Source of the DNA: Triatoma infestans
Taxonomy: Eukaryota > Arthropoda > Insecta > Hemiptera > Reduviidae
Direction: 5' to 3'
Length of the DNA: 64,000 bases
NCBI GenBank assembly: GCA_011037195.1
Contig: JAAEAF010002514.1
Span: forward strand, 31,776-95,775
Shown here: positions 23,938-34,925 of the stretch, piece after piece
Numbering within the stretch: position 1 is the first letter of the stretch
Layout: every line of letters begins with the position of its first letter
Program-made: the position numbers and the translations under genes
Notes under the pieces: model-generated
The model's input: the letters and a program-made list of their open reading frames with translations, nothing else
Databases searched by the model: none
What the model was told of the DNA's origin: nothing

Positions 23938-25047
23938 CCCGCTTTTAGTAGTCAGCTCTATCTGGCTCAGGTTAAATTAAAAATCGCCTTTTTAGAGATT
24001 TTTCCAAACTGCCCAGAATTTTCAGAGACTCAGCCTTATTAGATACACTTCAAACTCTATGGCCTGAAACTTACTGTCTATATACAGACGGTTCTAGAAT
24101 AGAGGATGCAGTTGGATGTGCAGTGTACGATCCTCAATCAGAATATATGAAGAAATATAGCTTACCATCAATAACATCAGTATATACCGCTGCAATGGTA
24201 GCCATAGATCTGGCGCTACAGCTACAGTACATCTCTACTCTCCCCAACATAAAGTATACCATCCTAAGTGACTGCCAAAGTGTCCTTCAGAAACTAAAAA
24301 ATGTCAGTAGGTCCAAAGATGTTAACCACTTAGAAATAGGCATTGCAGAAAGGGTCCATGCACTAAGGAACAAAGGTGTTCAGGTGAGTTTTGGATGGAT
24401 AAAAGGGCACTGCGGTCTAAGAAACAACGAAATAGTAGACAAACTAGCACGAAAAGCTGCCATTCAAGGAGAACTACTAGATCTCCAGTTACCCTATAAA
24501 GATTACTATCGCTATTTATATAAAAATGAGTTCAATAAATGAGAAAACTTATTTAAAAACTGTACAAAAGGATACTTTTACAAAACTAACATTAGGAATC
24601 CCGGAAGACATGGTTTAAGGATCATATATTAGATAAACACATGGTGACCACAATCTGTCGTCTGAGATCGAACCACGCTGTCTGCAGAGCCTATCTATGC
24701 AAAATTGGGCAAGTAGTAAGCTCTCTGTGCCCCTCGTGTGAAGTACGTGAAGATTATAAACATCTCGTTATGACCTGTAGTAAACATCAGTCGGACAGAC
24801 TAATCTTCAAAGATAAAATCAAAAAGCACTTCAAGAGAGTGCTACATATGAGGAAATTTTATTTTCTGATAATATAGAAGTGCTCAAGGTATTATACGAA
24901 TTCACAAATAAAATTCTACAATCATGAAAGTTAGGAAGCATTTTTCAAATAAAATTACTAATTCAACCGGAGTAATTATCTGTTACAATATTAAATATTT
25001 ATGACGCTGCTGGCTGTATGGCTAAAGACTAAAAAAAAAAAAAAAAA
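23938..25047 (+). pseudogene. RNase H-bearing LINE (LOA/I-like), 5'-truncated, poly(A)
   Basis: RNase H: YTDGSRIEDAVGCAVYDP (first Asp, from about 24078), then TAAMVAIDLAL where the catalytic Glu is Ala, LSDCQSVLQKL (Asp), and WIKGHCGLRNNEIVDKLAR (last Asp). The finger at 24641-24790 reads CPSCEVREDYKHLVMTC, a complete CxxC-H-C set. A stop at 24540 separates the two. The 3' UTR ends GGCTGTATGGCTAAAGAC plus poly(A) at 25031-25047. The closest relative in the window is at 41.3 kb. It is inserted in a CR copy. Confidence 0.78.
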
Positions 25048-25190
25048 CTACACATACAACGATCTACAACTTTTATTTAAAACGATTCTCTGGAAATATT
25101 CATTTAAGGGCACTTTGGGGGGGGGGGAGGTGTGTGGTTAGTTTTTCCACTTAAGTGTTATCATAGTTGCTTATACAATTCTACAAGGGA
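25048..25190 (+). repeat. CR family fragment downstream of the LINE
   Basis: CACATACAACGATCTACAAC, TCTGGAAATATTCATTTAAG, a G-run, and AGTTGCTTATACAATTCTAC follow the CR module order. This is probably the far side of the copy interrupted at 23937, although the two sides do not join at the same module point. Confidence 0.65.
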
Positions 25191-25870
25191 CCCTCGTACG
25201 GCTTTGTGGTCTCCTTTAGTAGACTTACTCTTACATAGCTGTCTTTGATATTTCTTCTCCATTGTCTTATGCTCAACTTCTAGATCTTCTTCTACATCCT
25301 GTAACGAACTTAGCATTGGTCGTCTTCTTCATCTTCTGCCATTTGGATGACCTTTGTAGGCCTTTCTGGGGGCTCCCGTAAAGTTTTCCAACCAGCGTAA
25401 CCTTCCCAATTTAATGACCACCATAAGATGTTCGTCTTTGTAAAGCTGACATAATTCAGCATTTTACCGGGAACGATATATCACATTCTCGAATACTATG
25501 ACTATTAATAGTTCATAATATATTTCTCTACACTATTATGTTCAATTTTTGCTCACCTGCAACAGACGAACGCCAATGTTTCCGGACAGTACTTTTTAGT
25601 GACTTTGGCATATCTGGAGACATGATTATTGCAAAACATGGTTTCTTAACGCTTCCGGATACCATAATTCTGCAGCTTAGCCAGTTTCTTGGACGTGAAC
25701 GTGGCGCCTAAAGTTTTGAATGACCTCCATTCGTTCGAAACGGTGAACGCCCAACGTGCAGATCTTCAAATCTTCTTATACTTCTCTTCACAGCGGCTGT
25801 TCCTTTCAATTTTCTAAAACGCGCTTTTTAACTGCTGCTGCCATTCTAGATATCTTAAATGTTACCTCCA
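25185..25870 (-). pseudogene. RTE-like LINE C-terminal region
   Basis: Read on the minus strand: QLYKDEHLMVVIKLGRLRWL near 25380-25450, then AYKGHPNGRR near 25330 and LQDVEEDLEVEHKTMEKKYQ near 25230-25300. This is the conserved ending of endonuclease-reverse transcriptase LINEs (RLRWLGHV...GRRRGRP...VEEDL). Frameshifts divide it, and upstream sequence to about 25870 is too decayed to translate. Confidence 0.52.
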
Positions 25871-26238
25871 TGATTTATGGTAATTAGATATTCTTCAAAC
25901 GTGGAATACTGGCAATGCATTTAAAATACCTGAAAGGACAATTTATAGGAGCCAATTCCACCTCCAAAAAAAAAATTCTCTGGGGTTTGAAATAAAAGTA
26001 ATTAGGCTTTAATATGCAAATATGCGGAATCAGTGTACGATACGTTTAAGGAATAATTGTTGAAGCGGTTTTTGGACAGAACTGTAAAAAACCGAACAGA
26101 AAAAAAAAAGTGCAAAAACCAATAAACAGTTTTGGTTTTTCACCGAAACTAGGATATTAGTGCTTCCTTTCGTGTTTGATCAATCAATCGTTGGTGCTTA
26201 CCGGATATCAGTTGTGAGCCTGCTGTGATTTTTTTTTT
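25871..26238. other. no gene seen
   Basis: Short AT-rich spacer; nothing recognised. Confidence 0.45.
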
Positions 26239-27205
26239 ACTTTCTCTTACTCCTAGTAAGTGAATGTATTGTATCGTGTCAAATTTTCTATATCGAGTTT
26301 TCACCGGAAATATCCGTTTTGAAGTCCCTTGAGTGCAAAAAAGTGATTTTTAGCAAATGGTCTGTGTGCGTGAGTGTGTATGAGAACAGTGCATAGCTCA
26401 AAAACGAAAAACCGCAGAAAGTTGAAACTTGATTTTCCGTTTAGGTATCACCATGGAATCTGATGGTATCAAAAGATATCAATCGATTGATGGATCTGTC
26501 AAAAGTCCTCAACCGGAAGACCCACTTTACTAGTTTGTTTTATTTTACTTTTTTGCGTTTTTCTCAAAAATAGCTCAGACGATTTTCTTCAAACTTGGTA
26601 TATTATTAACTACACATACAACGAGCTACAACTTGATTTAAAACATTTCTCTGGGAAAATTGGGGAAGGGTGGGGTTAGGTTTTTATCTAAACTGCTATT
26701 TCAGTTTATTAGACAATTCTGTCAACTAAATAATGCTAATTAGAATTGTTGTTGAAATTCCGCGTTTGAAAAAAATTGGATAACCGGAAGTGCGTTTACT
26801 TCACCACTTTACTAAATGATTTTTTTCACTTTTTCGCAATTTTCTCAAAAATGACTCTGACGTATTTCTTGAAACTACTTATATAAGCTAAACATATGAA
26901 GATCTACAACTTTTATTTAAAACATTTCTCTGGGAAAATTCATTTAACGGCACTTTTAGGGCACGGATGGGGTTATCTTTTTTTCTAAAGTGCCATCCAT
27001 AGTTGATTATACAATTCTATCATCCAAAGAAAATTAATTAGAAATAAATGGATAGCCAAATTTCTGAGTTTCATGAAAATTGGTAAACCGGATGTGCCCT
27101 TTTACGGAACAGTTTTCGACGAATTTCATTAAATTTGGTGCACAAACTATAAAATTTCTAAATTATAATTTTGAGAACTGGAGTATGTTGTGTGAGTGCA
27201 TTGAG
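26239..27205 (+). repeat. CR family copy, near full length
   Basis: Starts ACTTTCTCTTACTCCTAGTA. It has TATATCGAGTTTTCACCGGA, a short TG stretch, GTATCACCATGGAATCTGAT with a small local repeat (ATCAATCGATTGATGG), CAACCGGAAGACCCACTTTA, two modules and a partial third. It ends GAACTGGAGTATGTTGTGTG with the tail hairpin mutated. Confidence 0.83.
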
Positions 27206-27229
27206 ATATTTTATTCACATAAATACTTT

Positions 27230-27740
27230 TTTTCGCAATCAGGGGACTTCAAAACACGTACTTTCCGATAAAAACCCAGATTCGAAAATTGATCATGATA
27301 CTGCTGTTAGAGGAAGTAAATATTATCAAAATTGATTTAATCATGATATATTATATTTTATTTGAAACCAATTTATGTTCAAAACTACAAAATTTATTTC
27401 TTGTTAAAATGAATAAATTATAATGAGAATATAAAAAGGGGGGGTGGCGGAAGTAATTTGATAAGATTTCTCTTTATTTCCATTTAAAGAGGTCAGAAGT
27501 ATGAGTTGAATATCAATCAGAAAATCGTTGGTGACTGAAATGTAATTTTTACTGGAACTTCAAGATAGTATCCCCATACATTTAAACTTCAATATGTACC
27601 AGATGTATCAGATTTTACAAGTAACGTTGAAATCATGTCCCGCATACAGTATTAGATATTTTCATTCACAATATAATAAACTCGTAAAGCAGACAGATCA
27701 TATATGTATACAATACTTCCTGGCTTCAGTTTTTTAACTT
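27230..27740 (-). repeat. dispersed repeat, partner of 21955-22200
   Basis: 27230-27315 (CAATCAGGGGACTTCAAAAC ... GAAAATTGATCATGATA) and 27592-27740 (CAGTATTAGATATTTTCATT, CACAATATAATAAACTCG) match the two halves of 21955-22200 in the same order, with extra sequence between them here. No coding potential. Confidence 0.58.
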
Positions 27741-27777
27741 CTCACTCGGCAAATTCTTATAGTCATATTTATTTATT

Positions 27778-28150
27778 ACTTTCTCTTACTTACTGGTAAG
27801 AGAAAGTAAAGACTCATATCATACGAAATTGAGTTTTTTTTACCGGAAATACGTGTTTTCAGATTTCCACTTATATGAAAACAAATAATTTTAGCGAATG
27901 ATATTGCTTTGTGTCTGTGTGTATGTATGAACAAAATATTTCAAAAATGACAAAGCGCCGGAAGTTCAAACATGCTATTCCGTTTAGATCCTACGACATT
28001 TCATGTACACTAAAAGATTTCGGCCAATCTATCAACAGGAAGTGAGACTTTACTTGAATGTTTTATCTCAGTTTTCTCCCCATTTCCTTGGAAACGGCTG
28101 AAACTATTTTCTTTAAACTTCGTCAACTATCTATACACATAAATAGCTAT
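27778..28150 (+). repeat. diverged CR family fragment
   Basis: The head reads ACTTTCTCTTACTTACTGGT AAGAGAAAGT, with the hairpin retained and altered. ACCGGAAATACGTGTTTTCA, GTTCAAACATGCTATTCCGT and GAAACGGCTGAAACTATTTT keep CR order, but many changes show an older subfamily. Confidence 0.65.
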
Positions 28151-28540
28151 TATTTTCATGATTAAATTATTGCACGGATACTCAAATTACAATTACTAAG
28201 TAATAAGATAGTATGAGTAATAAATTAATAATATAAATTTCTTATATCTCCAGATATTGTCTTAAATGCGATTTGCACTGATTTTATAGTCTGTGATATC
28301 ACACTATTTCTCTGAAATTAGTATTATGGTCGCTTTGTAATTTTAGTACTCGAGGAAGGAGCTATATCATTTTCTGAAGCAGTGTTCGCAACTGGCAAAA
28401 ATATGAGATTTATTTTAGACTGCAATAAATGTCTTTACCCAAATCCGGGTATCCAAACCTTACTCAGAAAGTTTTAGGTACTACGAACAAAGAATAACTA
28501 CGTTAACCTGTGCTGTCACAGTAAGCGTACAAATATGTTT
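28151..28540. other. no gene seen
   Basis: AT-rich spacer; nothing recognised. Confidence 0.45.
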
Positions 28541-29829
28541 ACTTTCTCTTACTTCTAAGTAATAGCAAGTATTGTAAACGTGACATACTTTCGATATCGA
28601 GTTTTCACCGGAAATATCCGTTTTAAGATATACTGAGTTCAAAAAAGTAGTTTTTAGCAAATGGTCTCCGTGTGTGTGTATGTGAACCGCATAGCTCAAA
28701 AATTAAAAAAACGCAGAAAGTTGAAACTTGATATTCCGCTTAGGTATCACCATTGGGATCTGACTGTACGTTAACTGTCGAAATTCCTCAACCGGAAGTA
28801 CCACGTAACAAGTTTTTTTTTTTTTTTTAACTTTTTTGCGTTTTTCTCAAAAATTGCTCCTACGATTTTCTTCAAACTTGGTGTATAACACATATAACGA
28901 GCTACCACTTTTGTTTGAAACATTTCTCTGGGAAAATTCATTTAAGGGCACTTCTGGGGGAGAGGTGGGGATAGGTTTTTATCTAAAGCGCTATTTCAGT
29001 TTATTAGACAATTCTGTCATCTAAATAATGTTAATTAGAACATGTTGAAATTCCGAGTTTGAAAAAATCAGATAACCGGAAGTGCGTTTACTTCACTTCA
29101 CCACTTTACTAAATTCTTTTCACTTTTTAGCAATTTTCTCAAAAATTGCTCCTACGATTTTCTTCAAACTTGGTATATAAACTACAATACAACGAGCTAC
29201 CACTTTTGTTTGAAACATTTCTCTGGGAAAATTCATTTAAGGGCACTTCTGGGGGAGAGGTGGGGATGGGTTTTTATCTAAAGCGCTATTTCAGTTTATT
29301 AGACAATTCTGTCATCTAAATAATGTTAATTAGAATTGAACATGTTGAAATTCCGAGTTTGAAAAAATCGGATAACCGGAAGTGCGTTTACTTCACTTCA
29401 CCACTTTACTAAATTCTTTTCACTTTTTCGCGATTTTCTGGAAAATGGCTCCGACGATTTTCTTGAAACTTCTTATATAAGCTAAACATATGAAGATCTA
29501 CAGCTTTTATTTAAAACGTTTCTCTGGGAAAATTCATTTAAGGGTACTTTTAGGGCAGGCGTGGGGTTATTTTTTTCTCTAAAGTGCTATCATAGTTGAT
29601 TATACAATTCTATCATCCAAAGAAAATTAATTACAAATAAATAGTTGGCCAATATTCTGAGTTTTTAGAAAATTAGTAAACCGGAAGTGCGCTTTTACTG
29701 AACAGTTTTTTTCAGTTTTCGGCGAACTCCAACGAATTTCATCAAATTTGGTACACTAACTATAAAATTTGTCAATTATAATTTTGAGAACTGGAGTAAG
29801 AGAAAGTTGTGTGAGTGTTTCACACCAGA
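28541..29829 (+). repeat. CR family copy with an extra duplicated module
   Basis: Starts ACTTTCTCTTACTTCTAAGT and ends GAACTGGAGTAAGAGAAAGT, TGTGTGAGTGTTTCACACCA, GA and a T-run. A 292-bp module is present twice, nearly identical (28846-29137 and 29138-29429; both have AAAAATTGCTCCTACGATTT and CGTTTACTTCACTTCACCAC). A third, diverged module and a partial fourth follow. This makes it the longest CR copy in the window (1.29 kb). Confidence 0.87.
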
Positions 29830-30530
29830 TTTTTTTTCAGATGTATCCTATTTAGTAAACATGCAGATACTGTATGTGTGATCGCTCAAATCCATAGAGC
29901 GCGAACAAGAAGTGAACATGTGCGCTCTTTTCAGCTGGCTGATACGCTACTCTATGACCTTACGCTAATTCCTTTATTTCAATTTGGTTTCTACAAAGGG
30001 AGCAAAAAAATTTAGTGCGCTTTTTTTTAAAAAATAAATAAATAAATTTATATTCTCTCTTTAATCCAAGAATCGTCATGTGCAAGTAACAAAAAATCAA
30101 AAGAAAAAAAACGATGCAAATCAACAGAAACCTATAATTTTCGTAGAGATAGTTCCGACTGCGATTGTTGAGAAAATCAGGTTCGGATAGTTCAGCTCTT
30201 TCTATCTTAATACATTAATAATTAGCTCAAGTTTAGCTGATTAATTATTGATACTTCCTTCTTTCTATATACTCAACACGAGTCTGAAGCGGAAAAATCC
30301 GGTAACTTAATTCCACATGAGATAACTTTCACCAATCATTTATCTTAATTAAATTAAGTTTTGTTTCACTAAGTTAATACAAAAAAAAAAAAAAAATCTG
30401 GAGACAATTAAACATGGCCTCAAATCTAATCTTACCTTTGTCTACAACTCCTAAAATACTAACAACAGAATTTGCATTCTGAATAACCAATAAGAATATT
30501 ATAAAATGAAAAATATTTATAAGTACTTAC
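29830..30530. other. probable intron sequence, no other exon seen
   Basis: AT-rich sequence downstream (in the sense of the minus strand) of the guanylate cyclase exon. It follows a perfect splice donor. Nothing else is recognised. Confidence 0.45.
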
Positions 30531-30785
30531 ATAGGAAATAATTGGAAGATTCCATGCAGCTGCAACTAATGCTTCAGCACTGCAAGTTCCATCAGGTCCT
30601 ATAAAGGCTACTGTACCATTATCTCTCATTTCGGTCATAACACGAATTGGCAGGGTAGCTAAGGAGGAAGGTGGTCCAGGATTAGAACCAATATCCGCAG
30701 CTACATATTCCATTCTACGTCCAGGTAAAAGAGATGGATCAAGATTTACAGCTTGTACAGCCAATGGCAATGCACCCAATCCTAC
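30531..30785 (-). CDS. receptor guanylate cyclase, one exon of the extracellular domain
   Basis: Single internal exon of 85 codons, phase 0 at both ends. The acceptor is a T-rich tract ending TTCACAG before GTAGGATTGG (exon start 30785). The donor is TTTCCTAT/GTAAGTACTT after 30531. Within the frame, GALPLAVQAVNLDPSLLPGR, MTEMRDNGTVAFIGPDGTC and ALVAAAWNLPIISY are the N-lobe signatures of the type I periplasmic-like ligand-binding domain of natriuretic-peptide-receptor/receptor guanylate cyclases (membrane enzymes making cGMP from GTP). No kinase-homology or cyclase domain exon is in the window. No stop or frameshift, so it is likely a functional host gene with long repeat-filled introns. Which paralogue it is cannot be decided from one exon. 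Confidence 0.85.
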
Positions 30786-30958
30786 CTGTGAATTAAAAAG
30801 AAATATTTACTGATGTCCGTAGGTTGTTTGATATAAATAAAAAATTACATTATGTAAAACAATTGAATTACGATATAATCATACACACACATGCTACCTG
30901 CAATTCGCATGTATCTGTTTATCTGACATTCGCATATACACATACAAACATGCTTTTT

Positions 30959-31082
30959 ACTTTCTCTTACTCCTAGTAAGAGGAAGTATGTAATCGTGTC
31001 AAATTTTCAATATCGAGTTTTCACCGGAAACATCCATTTTGAGGACCCCTGAGTCCAAAAAAGTGGTTTTTAGCAAATGGTC

Positions 31083-31117
<35 letters not shown>

Positions 31118-31937
31118 GAACAGCATAGCTCAAAAACGAAAAACCGTAGAAAGTTGAAACTTGATATTCCGTTTAGGTATCACCGTGGGATCTGACACTA
31201 CGTTATCTGTCAAAATTCCTCAACCGGAAGTACCACTTTACTAGTTAGATTTTTTACTTTTTTGCGTTTTTTCTCAAAAATGGCTCCGACGATTTTCTTC
31301 AAACTTGGAAACGTCAACCACACATACAAAGAGCTACAACTTTTATTAGAAACATTTCTCCGGAAAAATGCAATGAAGGGCACTTTAGGGGGAGAGGTAG
31401 GGTTAGGTTTCCATCTAAAGTGCTATTTCAGTTCATTAGACAATTCTGCCATCTAAATAATGTTAATTAGAATTAAATATGTTGTTGAAATTCCGAGTTT
31501 GAAAAAAATCGGATAACCGGAAGTGCGTTTACTTTACCACTTACTAAATGATTATTTTCTGTTTCGCATTTTTCTCGGAAATGGCTCCGACGATTTTTCT
31601 TGAAACTACTTATATAACTAAACATACAAAGATCTACACTTTTATTTAAAACATTTCTCTGGGAAAATTCATTTAAAGGGGTGGGGTTACAGCTTCCTCT
31701 AAATTGCTATCATAGTTGATTATACAATTCTATCATCCAAACAAAATTAATCAGAAATAAATAGATGAACAAAATTCCGAGTTTCAAGAAAATTAGTAAA
31801 CCGGAAGTGCGGTTTTACTGAACACTTTTTCAGATTTCGACGAATTTCATTAAATTTGGAACACAAACTATAAAATTTGTCAATATTAATTTTGAGAACA
31901 GAAGTAAGAGAAAGTTGTGTGAGTGTTTTATACCAGA
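30959..31937 (+). repeat. CR family copy, first of a tandem pair
   Basis: Complete head (ACTTTCTCTTACTCCTAGTA AGAGGAAGT), (TG)n at 31082-31108, GTATCACCGTGGGATCTGAC, CAACCGGAAGTACCACTTTA, two full modules and a third partial. It ends GAAGTAAGAGAAAGTTGTGT and TACCAGA plus a T-run. It lies 170 bp upstream (minus sense) of the guanylate cyclase exon. Confidence 0.86.
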
Positions 31938-31948
31938 TTTTTTTATTT

Positions 31949-32925
31949 ATTTTCTATTGCTTCTAGTAAGAGGAAGTATTGCGATCGTGTCAAGTTTTCA
32001 AAGTTAAGTATTCACCGGAAATATATTGTAACGCAGCCACTGGTGCTATCTAGGAGAGAAAGCAGGTACCTCAAGTTCTCTAGTGGCCGCTAGGAAGTGC
32101 TGGTGACGCGGTCTAGCTCTTTCTAGAATAATTCGAGAACCTTCCAGACCCTTCTCCACCGGTATAAATAGTGGAACAACAGCTCGAGTGAAGTCAGTCT
32201 AGAGAGAGTCTTGTTTCAAACGGAGTGCGCGTTTGTTGGTTTTAAACTGTGTATTAATTATTATTAAGTGCTTTATTTGTAATTTATTGTGTTAATCAAT
32301 AAACTGGTGTTTTTTTTATTGAAGTTTAGAGTGTTTTATCTAAAAGAACCCACTTAGAATCCAGTTGCTTAGCTAGTTCAGAGAGAAAAAACGTTACAAT
32401 ATGTTTCGAGATCCCTAGAGTACAAAAAAAACGTTTTTTAGCAAATGTTCTGTTTGTGTGTCTGTATGTGATAACAAAATATCTCAAAAAGGAAAAATCA
32501 CCGGAAAATCAAAGTTAGTATTCCGTCTAAGTACCGGAAAGTGCCACATTACTAAATTTGTTTTCTCAAAAGTTTTTCGCGATTTTCTCAAAAATGGCTC
32601 CAACGATTTTCTTTAAAATATGTATACTATCTACATATATAAGTACCCACCTACCTATAATTTTATTTGAGAAATTTTCCCGTGAAAATTGATTTTTTTG
32701 GGAGGAGGTTCTGAGGGAACATTAGCGTTATGCTTTTCTTTAAAGTGCCACTTCAATGCAATAAATGGCTTTAGAAACAGGATAGAATTCTAATTTGAAA
32801 AAAAAATCAGTTAACGCGAAATACGACTTTATCGTATAGGCTTTTGAGTGTTTTAGAGTTTTTTCGAAAACGGTTACAGTACATTTTCTTTAAACTTGAA
32901 AGAACTCATTGCACCGATAAACACG
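31949..32925 (+). repeat. CR family copy split by a solo LTR
   Basis: Begins just after the T-run of the previous CR copy (GCTTCTAGTAAGAGGAAGTA TTGCGATCGTGTC). It is interrupted at ACCGGAAAT by the LTR 32027-32398 and resumes GTTTCGAGATCCCTAGAG from 32403. A module with AAAAATGGCTCCAACGATTT follows, then decays near 32925. Confidence 0.75.
32027..32398 (+). mobile_element. solo LTR, copy 2
   Basis: 372 bp from TGTAACGCAGCCACTGG to AACGTTACA, flanked by ATAT on both sides (32023-32026 and 32399-32402), a 4-bp target duplication. It contains TATAAATA at 32163-32170, an arthropod-type initiator TCAGTC about 30 bp downstream, and AATAAA at 32298-32303. Homologous to 22273-22641. With no internal region it is the product of LTR-LTR recombination. 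The parent superfamily (Ty3/gypsy or BEL) is unresolved. Confidence 0.87.
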
Positions 32926-32929
32926 GTAA

Positions 32930-33182
32930 GTGGTACTTCCGGTTGAGCAATTTTGGCCGCTGACCTACTGTCAGATCCCATGGTGTAGGTCTAAACGGAA
33001 TATCAAGTTTGAACTTTCTAAGATTTTTCGTTTTTGAGCTATGCTGTTCACACACCTACATACATACACACACACACACACACACAGACCATTTGCTAAA
33101 AACCACTTTTTTGGACTCAGGGGACCTCAAAACGGATATTTCCGGTGAAAACTCAATATCGAAACTTTGGCACGATTAAAGG
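32930..33182 (-). repeat. CR family fragment (hairpin-side end)
   Basis: Minus-orientation end piece: GTACTTCCGGTTGAGC, CAGATCCCATGGTG, GTTTTTGAGCTATGCTGTTC, a CA microsatellite at 33066-33087, GGGGACCTCAAAACGGATAT and GAAACTTTGGCACGATTA. It is truncated before the hairpin. Confidence 0.75.
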
Positions 33183-33894
33183 AAAATTTCTCAAGAAATT
33201 ACACACAGTAGAATCATGCTGACTTTTGTTATTTATAATACATAAATAAAAGTACATTAAAATGAAGCGATAGTAAAAGAGATGTATAAATTCATTTATG
33301 TTTGTATAAAGATAAAAAAAAATAATAATAATAATAATAACAATAATAATAAATCGTTTATTTATTATATAATTAAAAGAAATTTATTATCGACATATTT
33401 ATTGAGTTTAATTAGGTTAATGGCGGAAATGGGATGAAACATTTACAGAGTTGTTGCAAAAAACAACGTATTGATTCTATTTTGACATTTTCCTTATTGG
33501 AATAAACTTTACACATAATGTTGAAGACTATATCTAAATAAATAACTTTGTAGTATATATACATATATATATATAAAACAACCGCTTCTTCTCTTGGCAC
33601 TAAAGTCTAGTCTAGAAATAACTTCTGCAAGTTGGTGACATTGGCAAAGATAGCAATGAACTTGATGACCTCAATTTAGGTACGCCCACAAATACCGAGT
33701 TCATTAAGTTTATCCAGTCATTTCAATGAAACCCTTAGTGATTACGTCGTACAACTCTGGGCAAAATTAGATAACGCACCCGTTCCTATTATAAGGAAAC
33801 TTACTTGAAAATAGCATAGGTGCTGCTATATTGCTTCAGGGCAGATCAATGTGGAACTAAGTTGTAATGCAACTTAGTGTTATATTTGTACTAT
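33183..33894. other. no gene seen
   Basis: AT-rich spacer with an (AAT)n-like stretch near 33320-33350; nothing recognised. Confidence 0.45.
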
Positions 33895-34245
33895 TTTTAT
33901 TTTCTACCTTCTTAAGAGGAAGTATTGAATTCGTGTCAGATTTTTTACAATATATAATATATGATTTGAAGTACTTTGTGTACGATAAAGTGGTTTTTAG
34001 AAAATTGTATGTGTATATTTATTAATCAGTATCAATGTGCAGTATAAATTAATCAGCACAACTCAGGAACGAAAAATCATTGATGATTCAAACTACATAT
34101 TTCGTTTTAATAAACACCACTGAATTCGAAAGAAAGGTTTCCTGTTGTAATTCCTTAACCGGAAGTACCATTTTGCTTAATGGATTTTTCAGTTTTTTCC
34201 CCCCAATTTTCTCGAAAACAGTATATAAACAATTTTCTTTTGAGT
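33895..34245 (+). repeat. diverged CR family fragment
   Basis: CTTAAGAGGAAGTATTGAAT, GTGGTTTTTAGAAAATTG, CTTAACCGGAAGTACCATTT and CAATTTTCTCGAAAACAG follow CR order. It merges into the inverted repeat shared with 35.7-35.85 kb. Confidence 0.6.
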
Positions 34246-34925
34246 TGTAGTTGGTTCCGCAGAGCTGAAAAGCATCAGAGATATTTTCCGTGATAGCCTG
34301 CTTCTTTGACCTTCCAGGAAAACAGCGACATTGCTTTTGTTTTGGACCCAACGGTCAGATATGAAAGTAATGATCCGAGTCAAGCGGAGAAGGTCCACGA
34401 GGAGAAGAGCCAAATTTATGAGAAGTGTATTCCCCACCTCAAAGAAAAATTTAGAGACCAGTTCGGAGACAGGGTCTATAGGGTGCAGGGCCTGTGGTTT
34501 GGCTCGAGAGGTGTCATTCCAACGGAGACGTCCGCCTTTTTGGGCAGTGTTGGCATCAGCCTTGATGACTTGCTTCCGATTGTGGAGGGCGTTATTGTTG
34601 ACTCCCTGGGCATAATATCCCAGCACTTGCATGGTGTATGCAAAATGTTTCATATATTTAAGTATGTTTTTGCTTCATAATATCCTGACTATTTCAGTCT
34701 CGCATGAGATACCTGAAATCATTTTCTTTTTACGATTAGATATCTTTACTTAATAATCAAATGGTTTAAACACATGTCTTAACATCGTTGAGCAGTCTTG
34801 CTTCAGTGAAGTATTTCTCTCATCGACCAGTTTCGTGCGTTCGCCCATCATCAGGATGTTTTTTTGTCAAATAGTGTGATAACATAGATTTGCACAGAAC
34901 AAATTTAGTTGATACACTGGTTTTT
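34134..34925 (-). repeat. inverted partner of 35585-35855, split by a LINE fragment
   Basis: 34134-34313 is the inverse of about 35693-35855, and 34805-34925 is the inverse of about 35590-35690. At 35.6-35.9 kb the two halves are contiguous. Here they are separated by about 490 bp carrying the LINE frame 34314-34680. The halves contain TCATCGACCAGTTTCG, the small hairpin GTTCGCCCATCATCAGGATG, and CAGAGCTGAAAAGCATCAGA. Confidence 0.65.
34314..34680 (+). pseudogene. non-LTR element C-terminal domain (endonuclease-like)
   Basis: A frame of about 120 codons without stops: DIAFVLDPTVRYESND near its start, then KSQIYEKCIPHLKEKF, VQGLWFGSRGVIP and ISLDDLLPIVEGVIVDSL. The DPTVRYE block followed by a K.Y....YL pattern matches the C-terminal restriction-like endonuclease region of R2/NeSL-type and related LINEs, where it reads D(V/I)TVRYE. 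Only this tail is present, with no reverse transcriptase core. The overlapping frames at 34189-34653 and 34331-34615 are shadows. The clade is uncertain. Confidence 0.5.

Noticed and set aside
34189..34653. 154-codon minus frame
   Set aside because: Antisense shadow of the LINE endonuclease-like frame at 34314-34680.
34835..34850. Functional hammerhead ribozyme
   Set aside because: The core resemblance has an extra base and no identifiable cleavage site; kept only as a low-interest finding.
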